The notes: generated by a model not told the origin, from the letters alone. Positions 50,530 to 62,865 are shown, numbered from the stretch's first letter. The stretch is 64,000 bases of DNA from Macrotrachela quadricornifera (GCA_022393335.1 JAJEKB010020949.1:90331-154330); one strand, 5' to 3'. Numbers and translations: made by a program.

Positions 50530-51089
50530 GCAGACGCTCTCCTGATTTATTCATCTTTTTTTTTATAACTCGTTATTCTTCTCTTATGTCTGAAAGTAGG
50601 TAAGAATCGCATACATACCAAGATCATCTTATAATGTGAAACATGGTATCTACACTGTCTTTTCAATCAATTATGAATCAATCATCTATGTTAAATAGAA
50701 CTGATTAGTCAAGTCACCTGCAGCGAATTGATACTAATCAATAAAAATCATTATATTTTACAGATAAGAGCATTAGAGGTTTTTATTGAAAACTTTTCAT
50801 TTAGCTGTTATTTACCTTAAACGAATTTTTTGATGAAGGTCAAATAACTTTACCAAATGATGAATATTTGCCAGATATTCGTTTTAGGAAAAATGATATT
50901 TTTGTCTGCAGGCTTTTAAATATTCTTTTATTAATACTTATATATCAGTTCTTGTGATGACTAGGCAAGCAAATCAGAACAAAACTATTTTGGATGTTCA
51001 TTCGTGAAAGACATTCAGGTACGGAGAAATCAGCAAAAATTGAATACATTCGGGTAGAAGGAAAAAGAATAGATACATTTGGATATCGA

Positions 51090-51660
51090 GATGGTAATCG
51101 AATTTTTTTTGTTGCTATTTTGCGTATATTTCGCAAAATTTTTGACAATGGAAGTGTTTTGTATTGATAATGAAAAAAAGTGGAATATATTTGGATTAAA
51201 TGAAAGTTCGTATTGTCAAACTAACAAGATTAAAATATTAACGGTTCTTAACTTGCCTATACAAAGATATTTAAAATTTAAGATATGTGAAATGTATGTA
51301 TAGAAATGAATTAGAAAAGGTTTTTCACACTTTTGTAAGGACAAAACATGATATCGTTGAAGCCATACGAAAGAGAATCTCTAAAAAGCTCATAATCAGC
51401 CTGAACAATACCATATTTTGTTCTTATAACAGTGCAAAAAAACTTTCCTGTTTCATTTGTATGCATACACTTCACATTTCTTAAAATATAAATGTTCTCC
51501 TCTAAGTAAGCCAAGGATTGCTAATATTTTAACCATAATAGTTTGACAATGAGAGCTTTCATTTGACTCGAATATGCTGTATCTTGGTCTTAATCAACAT
51601 AAACACTTTCATTGTGAGTAAAAATGGTTATTAAGCAGTATTTTCAAAAGAAGCGCCCTG
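51090..51660. mobile_element. About 570-bp nearly spacer-less palindrome
   Basis: The two halves fold on a centre near 51377 (AGAGAATCTCT). Matching words outward include GTTCTTATAACAGTGCAAA with CACACTTTTGTAAGGACAAA, AGATATGTGAAATGTATG with CATACACTTCACATTTCTT, GTATTGTCAAACTAACA with AATAGTTTGACAATGAG, and CAATGGAAGTGTTTTG with AAACACTTTCATTGTG. Arms are about 70-80% alike. The overlapping frames on opposite strands here (51079-51303, 51287-51484, 51311-51514) are images of each other across the palindrome, not genes. Confidence 0.75.
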
Positions 51661-54600
51661 TCAGATTTCTGTTACGTATCAGGTACGAGTAAATTACATG
51701 TATACACGATGTATCAGTCATTAGGTATATTCTGAAAAGAATCGTTTTTCTTGACAATCGAACAGAGTAAGTTTTAAAACTTCTGAAATTTGTAAAACGT
51801 CTCGGATGGCAACAAAATCCGGCACAGTAAACATTGATTCATGCCTAGAAATCAAAACGCTTCGAGACTTTCGACTCAGTAATTATGTGAAACGCTTGAA
51901 GAACTTTCAAAATTTAGATATCTATTTTTTTATCTTTGAAAAATCTTTCTAAGATTTTGGAGATATATTCGAAAACCTCATCTGACTTCCGAATGATCGA
52001 AAAGGTAATTAGATTCGTTTCCAAGAGAACGATTCATTTTAGGTATACAATAAAACAAGTACTTTGGGACAAATAAGCTATTTCTTAAAAAAATTTGCCA
52101 ACTGGTCATACAGGAAAGAGAAGGGTCGATACGTATCATTTTTATCAGAACATTCTCTATGAATGAGCTCTAAAACAGTTGATCGTCAACAGATGGTAGT
52201 TTTAAAAAGACGAAAAATGATGTCTATAACACGACCGTTATTGTAGGGTTCTTGTGAACCCATAGCAGCATTTTTGTCCCTGTTAGAGTTGTGTATTATT
52301 TGTGGTAAAGACATTATACACCTGTGTGAGATTAGAGATTAGATAAGAGGAATGATCCAAAACAACAAATAGTCATCAAGTGTATTTTTATTTTTCTTAC
52401 ATTGGTTAGTGAACGAGAAAGATTACTATTGAATAGTTATTGATTGAGTTGGATGCTTACATCAGTGTTCTAGAGAGTATTATAAACAAATTTTCTAAAT
52501 TGCCTTAGGCGAAGGCATTTTAATACTCTGTTTGGAAAAGTACAACGAATAATTATAGTCAGTCAATACATGATTAGTCTATGGTACGTATCTCCTATTG
52601 TTAAACTATAGATTGTTACCATGTTTGCATGAATAAATGGAACATAAACATGTACAGTTGTAGTGATATATGCCTGATTTTATATGAAAACTCAATTCTA
52701 CTCTACTTTCAATATAAATTTTTATGGATATCCAAAAGCATCAAATTCGTCATACAAGTAAATTTTTGATGTTATTTATTATGTTCTGCGTTGCCACAGT
52801 CGAAGTGCTCTGCTTTTCAAGTAGGTAGAACGCACAAAACATGATGGAAAGAAAAAAAACAACATCACGTATTATATTTGAGGCATATAACCTGATTGAA
52901 ATTATGACACATTAAATGATAAAGTGGGAAGAAAGCCACATGAATACTGAAATCTTTTCTTGTTCTCTTCCAACAATGTCTCAAATAAATGCTTTTTTTT
53001 CGAAATTTTTATAAAGGACAAACCTTCGATTCTTTTTCTAACTGCTGATGTTTTTTCTTAATAAGTTAAAAGGAAAGAATATTTTACTAGAACAAAAATA
53101 ATGGTTTAGATCTACTCCATCTCTTTCTTAACTGTTTGGAATTTGGACTTGAGAAATGAATACCCAATTGGTCCCCTTTGTTCAAATATACACATTGAAT
53201 TTATTCTAATTCCTCCCCACTTTATGTAACACTCGAATATGCATGCTTATCTCCATTTATATTGACAACTAGTGATATTCATAACTGGATTCATTTTAGA
53301 AAATCAAATTAATCAGACTAAATATAGTCAATTTTAATAATTTCGATTTCCCATGAAACAATATATTAACATCAATAAAAATAAACTTCTTTTTTTCCTC
53401 AATATTTTCAACTCAATTGTAATGAATACATGAGTGAAATTATATATTTCTAGATTTGTTGATTCATTATGATTGTCAAGTTGATATTCAATTATGAAAT
53501 ACAATCGAACGTATTTATATCTATTTACTGTTTAAGTTAATTCGACAATATTTGGTTTCTCAATGTATCCAGTCATATTGATAGACAGACACTTGTTTGA
53601 TTAAAATGAACATTGAATGACCGAGTTTTTTCATTCACAATTGTCTGATGGAAGTGATTATTGTCAATATTCTTTTCAGAGACTTGCAGGGTAGTATTTC
53701 TACACTCATATAACATTATATTATTTTTTCAATAGATAAATAGAAAAATAAATAAAGCGTTACATTTGAGGTAACATGTTGGTTAGAAATGTGAGTAGAA
53801 TACAAATGTCATACTTTTTGCTTGGAAATATACATTGCGTGTATGAAATATTTGTTTGATTATTTTTTCCTCTCTCTCATTTTCTCTTCGGTTTTATTCG
53901 AATAATCCCTAGTGATGTGGACGGTTTTTTCCATTCTCCCCTTGTTGACTGCAATATTATCTTTTGTTGATTCGCTTTGGTCGATAAGGTGAGATACGAA
54001 CATGTGTAATTTCAGTCCTCCATTTTAAAGTTGGTTTTTACTGATTGTCTTTATATTCTAAAGAGATTGGGATAGAAGGTCATCGTTAATTTTGAGTGTA
54101 AATCAACACTTGAATAGCAGAAGAAAAGTACTTTTTATTGTGAAAAACATCAGATACCATAATAAAATTATCAGAGCAGCAGCAAAACAAAAATAACTTG
54201 TTGGATTTTTTCAATTTTTAAATGAGAGATGAGAATGTTTATCTGTTTTTTACAACATTATTTGAAATTTTTCTGATCTGGTTTTTTTCCAATCATGAGA
54301 CATATTCGATTAAGAATAAGTCATACGTATATATATATACAAAGATTGTTATAAAATGCAGATATATGAGTTATCAACCGAAAACATTCATTTATTAAAT
54401 TATTTTTATTGCAACAATAAATAGTAAGTATATCATATGTTTGAAAATAGTGTTTGATAGAGAATGATGTTCATACTAATAGTAATTTATACTATCTTCA
54501 TAATTTTGTTAAACTCCCTGAGATATTTATGTTCATGATGAATTATATACTTAATTTATAAAATCTTACTTGTCATTCATAGCCATCGTTATTAACGTAT

Positions 54601-54777
54601 ACACAATATATATAGTCTATTTCAATAAAAGTATATTTGGAGGGAACTAAAGAATTATCAGAATCCACAGCTAATATATCGTAGTATCGTGCGGCGCTGA
54701 GAAATCTAAACATAATCAATATAAAAACGACATATATACAAAGATAAGGTACGGTTCAAGGTACAAAAGTGTTATAT
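51661..54777. other. AT-rich spacer, nothing recognised
   Basis: No domain-bearing frame, splice-consistent exon set, RNA gene or strong repeat was found in this stretch. A (TA)n tract lies at 54330-54341. Confidence 0.45.
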
Positions 54778-55789
54778 TTAATAATTGATTCTCTCTTCTT
54801 TCGCTTCAATAAAAGCTAAAAATCTTGATTTCATGGCATACACCAAATGATTTAGGACGAGTTTATCGATTTTTTTCCATTTTTCATGTAAAAAGGTGTC
54901 CGACGCCTGAAGATTTGGTGATTTTCGTTTCTCAACATGACGTTTGGTGATGGATCAGAGGTTTTCCACAGGACTGACGTCCGAACTATTTGAGGGCCAG
55001 TCGATCACTTCGGGTACTTTATTATATATGAATTACTGAACCACTCGACTTTTGTGCTTCGCGTCATTATCTTCTTAAGGTCGATATTGCCGACCAAATT
55101 GCTTTCTGGCATTGTGGATGAAATGATCTTGAAGAGTTTGAACGTAGTAGGGGCCATCCATGCTTATATTGAAAGAATGATAGCTCACTAGGCACTTGAT
55201 ACTGAAGCCCCCCTCCCGCTCTCCACTATAATCTTGTTTGTTCTATGGAATTCTCTTCACTTCTGCTATTGAATTTCTTGACCATCAGTGATTGGTGTCT
55301 CGAAACAGTTGATAGCAGATTTCATCAGTGAATATTGTTCCACTCCAGTTGTTGTTTTGATGCTTGATTGCCCATTGAACACGTGCATCCTTTTGTTCTT
55401 GAGTCAGCATCGGGTGTACCATACGGCAAAATACTCTTGTAATCCATTCAACAGAGTTGACGTTGAACAGTCCATTGGGATACACGTTCAGATCTCAATC
55501 ATGAAGTAATTTTTCTGATAATTCTTGTGATGTTATCTCATTGTTTCATGGAATCCATTGACCAAGTACTTGGTTATCATTAGTAGTAATTTTATGAGGT
55601 CGACCAAAGGCGTGATCTATCCTCAATTGTACCTTGTTCTTTAATCTCGGCAATATTATATTTAATAGTTTTAAGCGGGATCTTTGTAGTACGAACAATT
55701 GTTTCAGGAGATCGATGACCGTTATTCCAGAAATGTAAAATAGTTGAACGCTTCGTTTTTATTGCACTTAAATTACGTTGTTGAGGCAT
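54778..55789 (-). mobile_element. Dead Tc1-like transposase gene (DD34E)
   Basis: Read on the minus strand from ATG at 55789, the N-terminus gives a helix-turn-helix (KRSTILHFWNNGHRSPETIV) and then a second DNA-binding part after a frameshift near the word RPHKI. The catalytic residues are Asp in IFTDE (55324-55326), Asp in DNDAKHKS (55069-55071) and Glu in SPVENL (54964-54966). The last two are separated by 34 residues, the DD34E spacing of Tc1. Internal stops include TGA after WIP, TGA after LLHD, TAA just before the DND, TAA after RVVQ, and TGA in place of the Trp after VENL. The natural end is TAA at 54778. About 337 codons is full length for the family. No terminal inverted repeats were found. 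Confidence 0.85.
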
Positions 55790-56022
55790 TCTTTCCCAAA
55801 GAAAGAATGTTGATGACGAATCCTAATACATGTCGCTATATATGCCTCTCCTCATATATCAGAAGGTTCTCGAAAATTGTTTCAGAAATTTTGAGAGATA
55901 TGTTGTGAGAAAGTCAAGCTATATAGAGGGCAAAGACTTTTACACATTACTTTATATTCATGTTTACTTTTAAAACCATATTATCTTATATTTCAGTATG
56001 ATTTATTCAAATCTGATATATA

Positions 56023-56206
56023 TGTTACAGGGGAAATTAAAATTCTAGGGGAATTTAAAATTACCCTAGCAAAAAGTTAGGGCAACTTAAAATTTTAATT
56101 TCCCCTGCAGGGCAATTTGAAATTCTTCTGACATTTTTCTAGGGCAATTTTAAATTCTCCTAATATTTTGCTAGAACAAATTAAAATTTTAAGTTCCCCT
56201 GTAACA
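56023..56206. mobile_element. 184-bp MITE with TGTTACAGGGGAA ends and TA duplication
   Basis: The left end TGTTACAGGGGAAATTAAAA and the right end, inverted, TGTTACAGGGGAACTTAAAA are flanked by TA (56021-56022 and 56207-56208). The interior is built from AGGGCAAnTTnAAATT words in both orientations. It directly abuts the next palindrome, only four bases away. Non-coding. Confidence 0.85.
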
Positions 56207-56210
56207 TATA

Positions 56211-56840
56211 TCTAACGAGGGAAGTACATTAAGTGATTAACCACTTTTGAGTTCGAATTTTATGCATAATGTAGACCCCAGTGTGTTATGAAAAACCCCA
56301 AAAGGATAAGGACCCATAGGTCTTTCCTCTAGAGTTATAGCCATTGTACTGGAGTTTTAGCTTATAGTACAGTATACAACAACAAATCGAATGACAGTAT
56401 TTCAACCTAAAATTTTATCCACAAATTGTCCAACTTGTAAATAGTGTGCTCTACAGTTTTCAGCTCAAAAGAATGTTTCCTTCACGAGATTTTGAACTTC
56501 CAACAATCACTCATATTTTATGAAAGATGCGAGAATCTTTTGTTTTCTTGGAAGTTCAAAATCTGGTGAAGGAAACATTCTTTTGAGCTGAGAATTGTAG
56601 AGCACACTATTTACAAGTTGGGCAATTTGTGGATAAAATTTTAGGTTGAAATACTGTCATTCGATTTGTTGGTGTATACTGTACTATAAGCTAAAACTCC
56701 AGTAAAATGGTTATAACTCTAGAGGAAAGACCTATGGGTCCTTATCCTTTTAGGGTTTTTCATAACTCACTGGGGTCTACATTATGCATAGAATCCGAAC
56801 TCAAAAGTGGTTAATCACTTGAGGTACTTCCCTCGTTAGA
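56211..56840. mobile_element. 630-bp palindromic element with about 290-bp arms
   Basis: The arms 56211-56503 and 56548-56840 are nearly identical when inverted, around a 44-bp loop. The ends read TCTAACGAGGGAAGTAC, bordered by TA (56209-56210 and 56841-56842). Arm identity is by eye above 90%, which makes it the youngest-looking fold-back here. It encodes nothing. A transcript through it would form a long hairpin. Confidence 0.88.
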
Positions 56841-57120
56841 TATTTTCTCTTTGATTTGATTCCATGACTTAAATACTTTTTGTTTCAACTTGTTTGATAT
56901 TATCACAAAAAATGAATAACTAATCGAAACATTGTAACCTACTCAAGTTTGAAAGAAATGGTACTGGTTCGCGATACTACAAGTATTAATCTATAGCAAT
57001 ACACTCATGTTAACAGTTTTAATAGTATAGCCGTATAGCGGTGTTCGCGATATAGTGATCTTCATGGTATTAGGGTATAATAGTATTATACAACTAACAC
57101 TCCTATATCATTTTCATCAA

Positions 57121-58350
57121 TATGTTTCTACTAGCGGTAGTACCCGGCGTTGCTCCGGTAATCTCCATGCTGAAAACTTAGCATGTCAGAAAACGACAGA
57201 AGACATATAGAGGGCTTGCTTGTGACCTTTTCATCTTTCATTACTACATATCCCGCCGTACATCTACTTACGTTCATTCTTAAATCGAATAATTCGGCAA
57301 ATAGCGTGGGGTGTGAGTGTCTTTCACTGAATTCATGCCTATTGTCAAACTCTATACTAACACCCAATGCAAAAAAAAATGACAGTAAGAGATGGATATT
57401 CTAACAATGACAACAGATGCTCTGAAGTTTATGAAAGATTCGTAAAAATTGAAACATATCATAACCTGTGTGAAATTTCACCCCAATCCTCCCGCCGATT
57501 ATTCGTACCCCTCTGTATTCTCCTCGAGATCTAAGAATATGTTATGAAAAGCTTGGCACCGCTATCTCGTGCGGTGTCCGAACGTATAAAAAACAGAAAA
57601 AAAGACATAATTCCCTCTTTTTATATACAGATAATGAATTATGAGTAAGAGAATTTTATCTCACTGGTTGCCTTCTTCATTCGATGGATATTTTCAATCA
57701 TATAGTTGTTCTTCATTTTACACATTCTATGAGTCTTTTTCGAGTATCCTAAAATGTCGTGTATACAATGGCAAAAAGCGTAGGTTTTTATACATTTCCG
57801 TTCTTGAATTATTGAGGAAACAATCATACGCACAAATTCCCTAGAAAAGACATTTACTGTAGTAAATCTAACGATAGGAGGGGACAAACATCCCCTCAAG
57901 TGAAAATTTTGGGTCAAAAACTGTCCTATGACTTTCCTCTAGTTGAAAGGGTATGCTGTGCAAAGTTTATTTGCATTTAACCGTACTTTGTCCAAATGAA
58001 TAGCAAACAGACAAACAGATAAATAGATAGACATTCCTCTTTATATATATGGATTAGAAACCTCTGGTTTTCACATTTAGACCAAAGAATTATCGATACG
58101 AAATGATTATTTTGAGAATCATAACAAATTCGCTAAACTTCCGAAAAATTAACGCAAACTGCATTGCGATATGACTTGCACAGCACTATCTGAATGAGAT
58201 TTCACCCACACACCCAGATGACCATGCGAACCCTCCGTCCACCTTCCTCGGAACTTAGAGAAGCATTGTGGAAAATTTGGTAACGCTATTTTTTACCGGA
58301 ATTGAGTTATAAGCGAACAGACAAACATTCTTCTTTATATATATAGATTT
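57121..58350. repeat. Two diverged direct copies of a dispersed repeat
   Basis: A CTAGCGGTAGTACCCGGCGT start (then TGCTCCGG) lies at 57131. Two tails share the pattern ACAGACAAACA..CATTC.TCTTTATATATA.GATT, at about 58005-58055 and 58317-58350. Blocks upstream of the tails also correspond: TTTCACCCC (then AATCCTCCC) near 57477, and TTTCACCCACAC with a CCCTCC..CCTCGG stretch near 58201, each followed by GCTTGGCACCGCTATCT or TTTGGTAACGCTATTT. This looks like two copies of one non-coding element. The class was not determined. Confidence 0.5.
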
Positions 58351-58872
58351 CGTGTCAAATTAATTTTATGTTAAAGAAAATGATTTGGCCACAAAATCAA
58401 ATTTCCTTTCATATGTGAAATTAACCATATTAACTTAATTATTGCATTGCATCACATTTCTCAGGTGTATTGCACACTTAACTTTAGTAGGAAGTGACGA
58501 TGACGTTGGTAAAAAGGTGAAAAGGTCGGAAGGAAGTAGTGACATAGGAAGCAAAATCGGAAAAACTACTCCTTTATAAATATCTCCATTACTGTCAAAT
58601 TTTTAAAAACTGAACCTTCCAAAGTAGTAACTATAGCTAGCAGACGTCGACAATTGCATCTATAACGGTTTGTTTTAATTATTAACGAATCGTAAACCAA
58701 TATAAGGAACTATTCGTGACTGTGTCACTTATTTTGTTTACCAAGATTTGCCTTCATGTCTAGCAGTACTTACGATCCAAAAATTGGCAATTTGAAGCAA
58801 ATCAAGGATTCTACGAAAGGTATATAATTCAATGACCTAAAGCTTGGGACTATCATGAAAATCAAGTAAAAC

Positions 58873-58973
58873 GATTCAATAAAATTTCTTGAATTACAAG
58901 GTAGACTCAAGAGTGAGCGTAAGAGTGATATTCTCCCAGATATTTCTGTGAAATTCAAGGAATTTTATTGAAT
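58873..58973. mobile_element. About 100-bp small palindrome nested in the left arm
   Basis: GATTCAATAAAATTTCTTGA (then ATT) pairs with AATTCAAGGAATTTTATTGA (then ATTC), with a GAGTGAGCGTAAGAGTGATA centre. The corresponding part of the right arm lacks it, so it is an insertion into one arm only. Exact borders are uncertain. Confidence 0.55.
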
Positions 58974-59988
58974 TCGTAGAGGGTAATTCTCTCGGAAACG
59001 TGCCAGAGTATATATCGACTTTCTCCAAATCAAATAAAACTTTCTGAATTTGTAGAGGTTGGACATGTAAGCATAGCTGTAGAATCAAAACGGTTTGAAA
59101 ACCTTGTGAATGTGTCCAAAAAGTAAAGTGGAGTCAAAGAAGGCATCCTAGCCAAACTGGACCAGAGCTAGCTCTTCTATTTCAAATGATAGAAGTCTGA
59201 AAATTTTACCACAGATACTAATCACTGAGGCGTTCATTTTCTGTACCGAATGATTTTCATTCTCATGTTCTGTTTTTTGGGAAACTGCTACAGAAAAATG
59301 CTAATTTCTGCTGTGTTCTATCAAATACCGAAACTCGCAAATCTCCAGCTTGTTCCTGAACTAAATGGTAACAGCATCTTTGGGCGGACTTTTGAAAATT
59401 TTCTAACTTTGTACTCTGCAGAGCTAACTGCAGAATTCCCAGAACTTCTCCCCATAGTGAAGTATCATCAGTATACTTAGCTCTGTCATTTCCGAAAATA
59501 TCGTCTTTGCCCAATGAGTTTCATTTAAAATCGATTTTGATGGCTTTCTGAAGACAAACCATGCTGGAAATCCTATGCAAAACTCGTCATAATCGATTTT
59601 GTGTAAAGCTCATTGGGCCAAGATGATATTGTCAGAAATGATAGGGCTAAGTATGCTGATGATGATCCACTATAGAAAGAAGTACTGGCAATTCTGTAGT
59701 TGGCTCTAAAGAGTGCAAAGTTGGGAAATTTTCGGAAATCAGCTCCAAAGATGCTATTACCATTTAGTTCAGGAACAAGCTAGAGATCTGAGAGTTTCGG
59801 CATCAGATAGAATACACCTGAAGGATTCTAATGCGCTAATAAAAATTAAAATTTGGTTTAAGTTTCATGGAAATATCACATTCAGAAAAAGATCAGAAAT
59901 TAGCATTTTTTTGTAGTAGTTTCACAAAAAAAAACCAAACATGAGAATGAAAATCATTCGGTACAATAAATGAACGCCTCAGTGATTA

Positions 59989-60223
59989 CCCATGTAAAAA
60001 TTTTTGGAAATTTCACGGTTTAACGAAAAAAGATGTTACCTATTTGACCTTAAAAACGCGTTAAAAATCTGCGTTTTAACGAAGATTTGTGTGTTTCCCT
60101 TCGTTAAAGTGGAAAAAACACGTGGAACTTCGTTGAAAAGCGGATTATTAACGCGTTTTTAAGATCAAAAAGGTAACATCTTTTTTCGTTAAATCGTGAA
60201 TTTTCCAAAAATTTTTACATGGG
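59989..60223. mobile_element. 235-bp palindromic MITE inserted into the right arm of the fold-back, TA duplication
   Basis: The ends are CCCATGTAAAAATTTTTGGA and its inverted copy, followed by pairing AACGAAAAAAGATGTTACC with GGTAACATCTTTTTTCGTT and AAAAACGCGTTAA with TTAACGCGTTTTT. TA lies at 59987-59988 and 60224-60225. The left arm of the host element still holds the uninterrupted site (GATACTAATCACTGAGG at about 59215-59231), so the pre-insertion sequence, with a single TA, is visible within the same window. Confidence 0.9.
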
Positions 60224-60535
60224 TAGTATCTGTGGTAAAATTTTCAAACTTCTATCATTTGAAATAGAAGAGCTAGCTCAGGTCCAGTTTGGCTAGGATG
60301 CCTTCTTTGACTCCACTTAACTTTTTGGACACATTCACAAGGTTTTCAAAGCTTTTTGATCCTACAGCTATGCTTACATGCCCGAGTTCTACAAACATAG
60401 AACATTTTATTTGATTTGGAGAAACTCAATATATGCTCTGGTATGTTTCCGAAAGAGTTACTCTAGACAGTTCGAAAGGTTTAAGTCATTGAGTTTTATA
60501 TATGACTTGAATGCCTTGATTTTTATGATAAAAAC

Positions 60536-62348
60536 ATAGGGTATAAATGCAAATGAGTAATGTCTTTTGAATTCTGTTTATTTTATTTGAATTGCTAATT
60601 TCTTAATCATGAGCATATCTCAATATGATCGATTTGAAAATTATTGTCTGCAAAAGCTACGATTTGTCATATACACTTTTTTCTGAAAAAAGACCCCATT
60701 TAAGACTTGCACTACAGGCTTTTGCGGTTTGGTTGGATATTCTGAGTGACTTGTATTCCCATACTGGCGGAAAAAAATGAATGAAACTCGCGTTGCTCTG
60801 TAGGTATATCTTTATAAGCCAGGATTCCGTACAAGAGACCGCAGTTAATCGAGATTTTAAAGAATTGTGATATGGTAGAACTTAGTCGCACAATTCGAAA
60901 CTGTCTTCTTTTATGGCTTTATATTTTAAGATTTTGCTCTCATAAACTGCAACCTCTGAATAGCATTGAAAATCATTAATGCACAAATCGTGATCACTAC
61001 AGTCTGGATCTAGTTTTCTCTAGATGATCGTTTTCATAATCTGCCACTGGGGTTTTAATATATAGATTTGCAATTCGATAAAATAGTGCTTTTTGATACA
61101 AGATCTTTCTGATGAAAAGTCAGTAGCGTTGGAATCGTTAAGTAGGTCGAACTTTTCTCCAATTATCTAGCAATACAATTATCAATTTTTCCATCTTCAT
61201 CTTCACATGATTCAATGTAGCTGAACTTCTTTCACCTTTACTCCTAACTACACCCATCTTGGACATACTATTTAAATAAAGTATATTTTTTACGTAAAGA
61301 TTATAAAACAGTAGAAAAATTTAATTTAATTGTTAATTTAATGTTGAAAGAAATTACATTGAAAGTGAATATAAATAAGCATTCATAGTTAGGTTTAATA
61401 CAAATAACTATTTAAAGTGTCATTTGAGAAAAGAAACAGATCCAGATGACTTCACTGTTTATGATGATGTTGTTGAGATGTACAAAATTAATAGAAATTC
61501 ATATTTATTTTAGTATGATTTCAAGTGCGTTTAAAAGGTCGTAACAATTAGAACCTTTTTGGTTTTCCTCTACTATCTGAAACCACGAGTTTGGTCTCAC
61601 AGTTTAGTGTTAATAGAATTGATTTCTTTCAGATATACTTTTATTTGATAAAAGTATTTAGATGAAATCACAGTTATGACTGTGAAATAGAGGTACGATT
61701 CTAAGTGTCTTATATGAAAGTCTATCGTAGGCATAAACATCTGAAGAAATATAAGTAGAGCAATAGTACAATAGGAAAAAGTAAAGATTTTTAAGAAGTT
61801 CGTTATTTTTGCGTATATAAATTACTATCTCAAAGACTTAGTTGTAGTTAGACAAAACATCATATTTGCTCCTTCAATGAGTATCACCATATAGTCTACT
61901 GAAATGACGGGACTGTAATTATATGGTACGAAGTTTGATTCTCAAAAAAAGCAAAAGAAATGAGAATGATCGGGAGTATCAGATCAAAACATTGTGATCA
62001 AAGATATATAATCAAGATTTTAGCTAATCAACAATATGAATAGACATTAGGAACTTGTAGAGAAAATAGTTAATTCTAGAAACTTTAGCAAATTTGTTTT
62101 CATAAACGATTAATAACCGTTTTCCACAGTGTTATATAATTTATTTCACCTTTTTACAGATATCAATAAGATTTGTAACTTTTCTTACCAAAACTTAATT
62201 TTTGTTTGCTTTTTTCTCGGATTTCTGTATGGAACCTACAGTAAATGAAAGAAAATCAAACTCGAATATTCAATCGAATTCAAATATTAGATGATTTTCT
62301 GAGGTTTTTATTCATTTTCCCAACATTATATTATAGTATTGCACATGA
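60536..62348. other. Spacer upstream of the second TRAF-like gene
   Basis: AT-rich sequence with no supported gene, RNA gene or repeat that I could recognise. Confidence 0.5.
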
Positions 62349-62743
62349 ATGGTTGGTTTTGATGCAAGAAATAAAGATGATGTGGATTCAAGATTTCTAT
62401 GCCAGGTATGTTCACTAATTCTACGCGATCCTATTCAACTTATTTGTGGTCATCGACAATGTAAATCATGTGTTGAACCAATAGATGGGTACGTATATAA
62501 CGCACATTTCATTAATTTATATATAAATTTTTTCTTTATATATCGAAGAGAAATAATAAATTGTTCAGAATGTCGAGAAGAGACTGAGAAGAAAAAGGTA
62601 AAAATGTCAAACTCATTTTTATTCGATCAATTTATTTCATCTTGTTTCAGGTGTTATTCGATAGAGGTTTTAAAACTGATATGCAAATGCTAGATATCAG
62701 ATGTTCCTTATGTGACTGGAATGGATCGCTAAAAGACTATGAG
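62349..62743 (+). CDS. Second RING/TRAF-like gene, first three exons only
   Basis: Exons 62349-62488, 62549-62597 and 62651-62743 (140, 49 and 93 bases) encode 94 residues. The sequence starts MVGFDARNKDD, followed by a RING with C18, C21, C33, H35, C38, C41, C52 and C55, then VLFDRGFKTDMQMLDIRCSLC (TRAF-type finger) and SLKDYE at a GT donor. The last two exon lengths equal those of exons 2 and 3 in the TRAF gene at 37.1-40.1 kb, and the first is one codon shorter (QLICGH against QLNTCGH). The next exon, expected to begin EHLDQ-like, was not found before the window ends. Either the intron is longer than 1.2 kb or the gene is truncated by the repeat that follows. Confidence 0.75.
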
Positions 62744-62865
62744 GTATAATGATGAACAAATATACAACTCTATAAAACCCAATTTAATTCTTAAAATTAG
62801 TATAAGTATAGGATAAATAATGAAGCACAAAAATAAACTTGAATATTGAAGTTCATTGTATTGAT

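Larger units (their letters stand above)
58795..60535. mobile_element. About 1.7-kb fold-back element with nested insertions
   Basis: The left arm (about 58795-59548) and right arm (about 59560 to 60535, less a nested element) are reverse complements at roughly 80%. The centre lies near 59552, between GCCCAATGAG and CTCATTGGGC. Matches run from TCAATGACCTAAAGC/TTAAGTCATTGA at the outside to CATCTTTGG.G inside. Each arm carries one nested palindrome, listed separately. The short frames at 58770-59916 on both strands mirror each other across the centre and are not genes. Confidence 0.8.

Noticed and set aside
59250..59916. Frames on both strands with similar words (for example LVPELNG and LVQEQA)
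   Set aside because: They are mirror images across the centre of the fold-back at 58795-60535.
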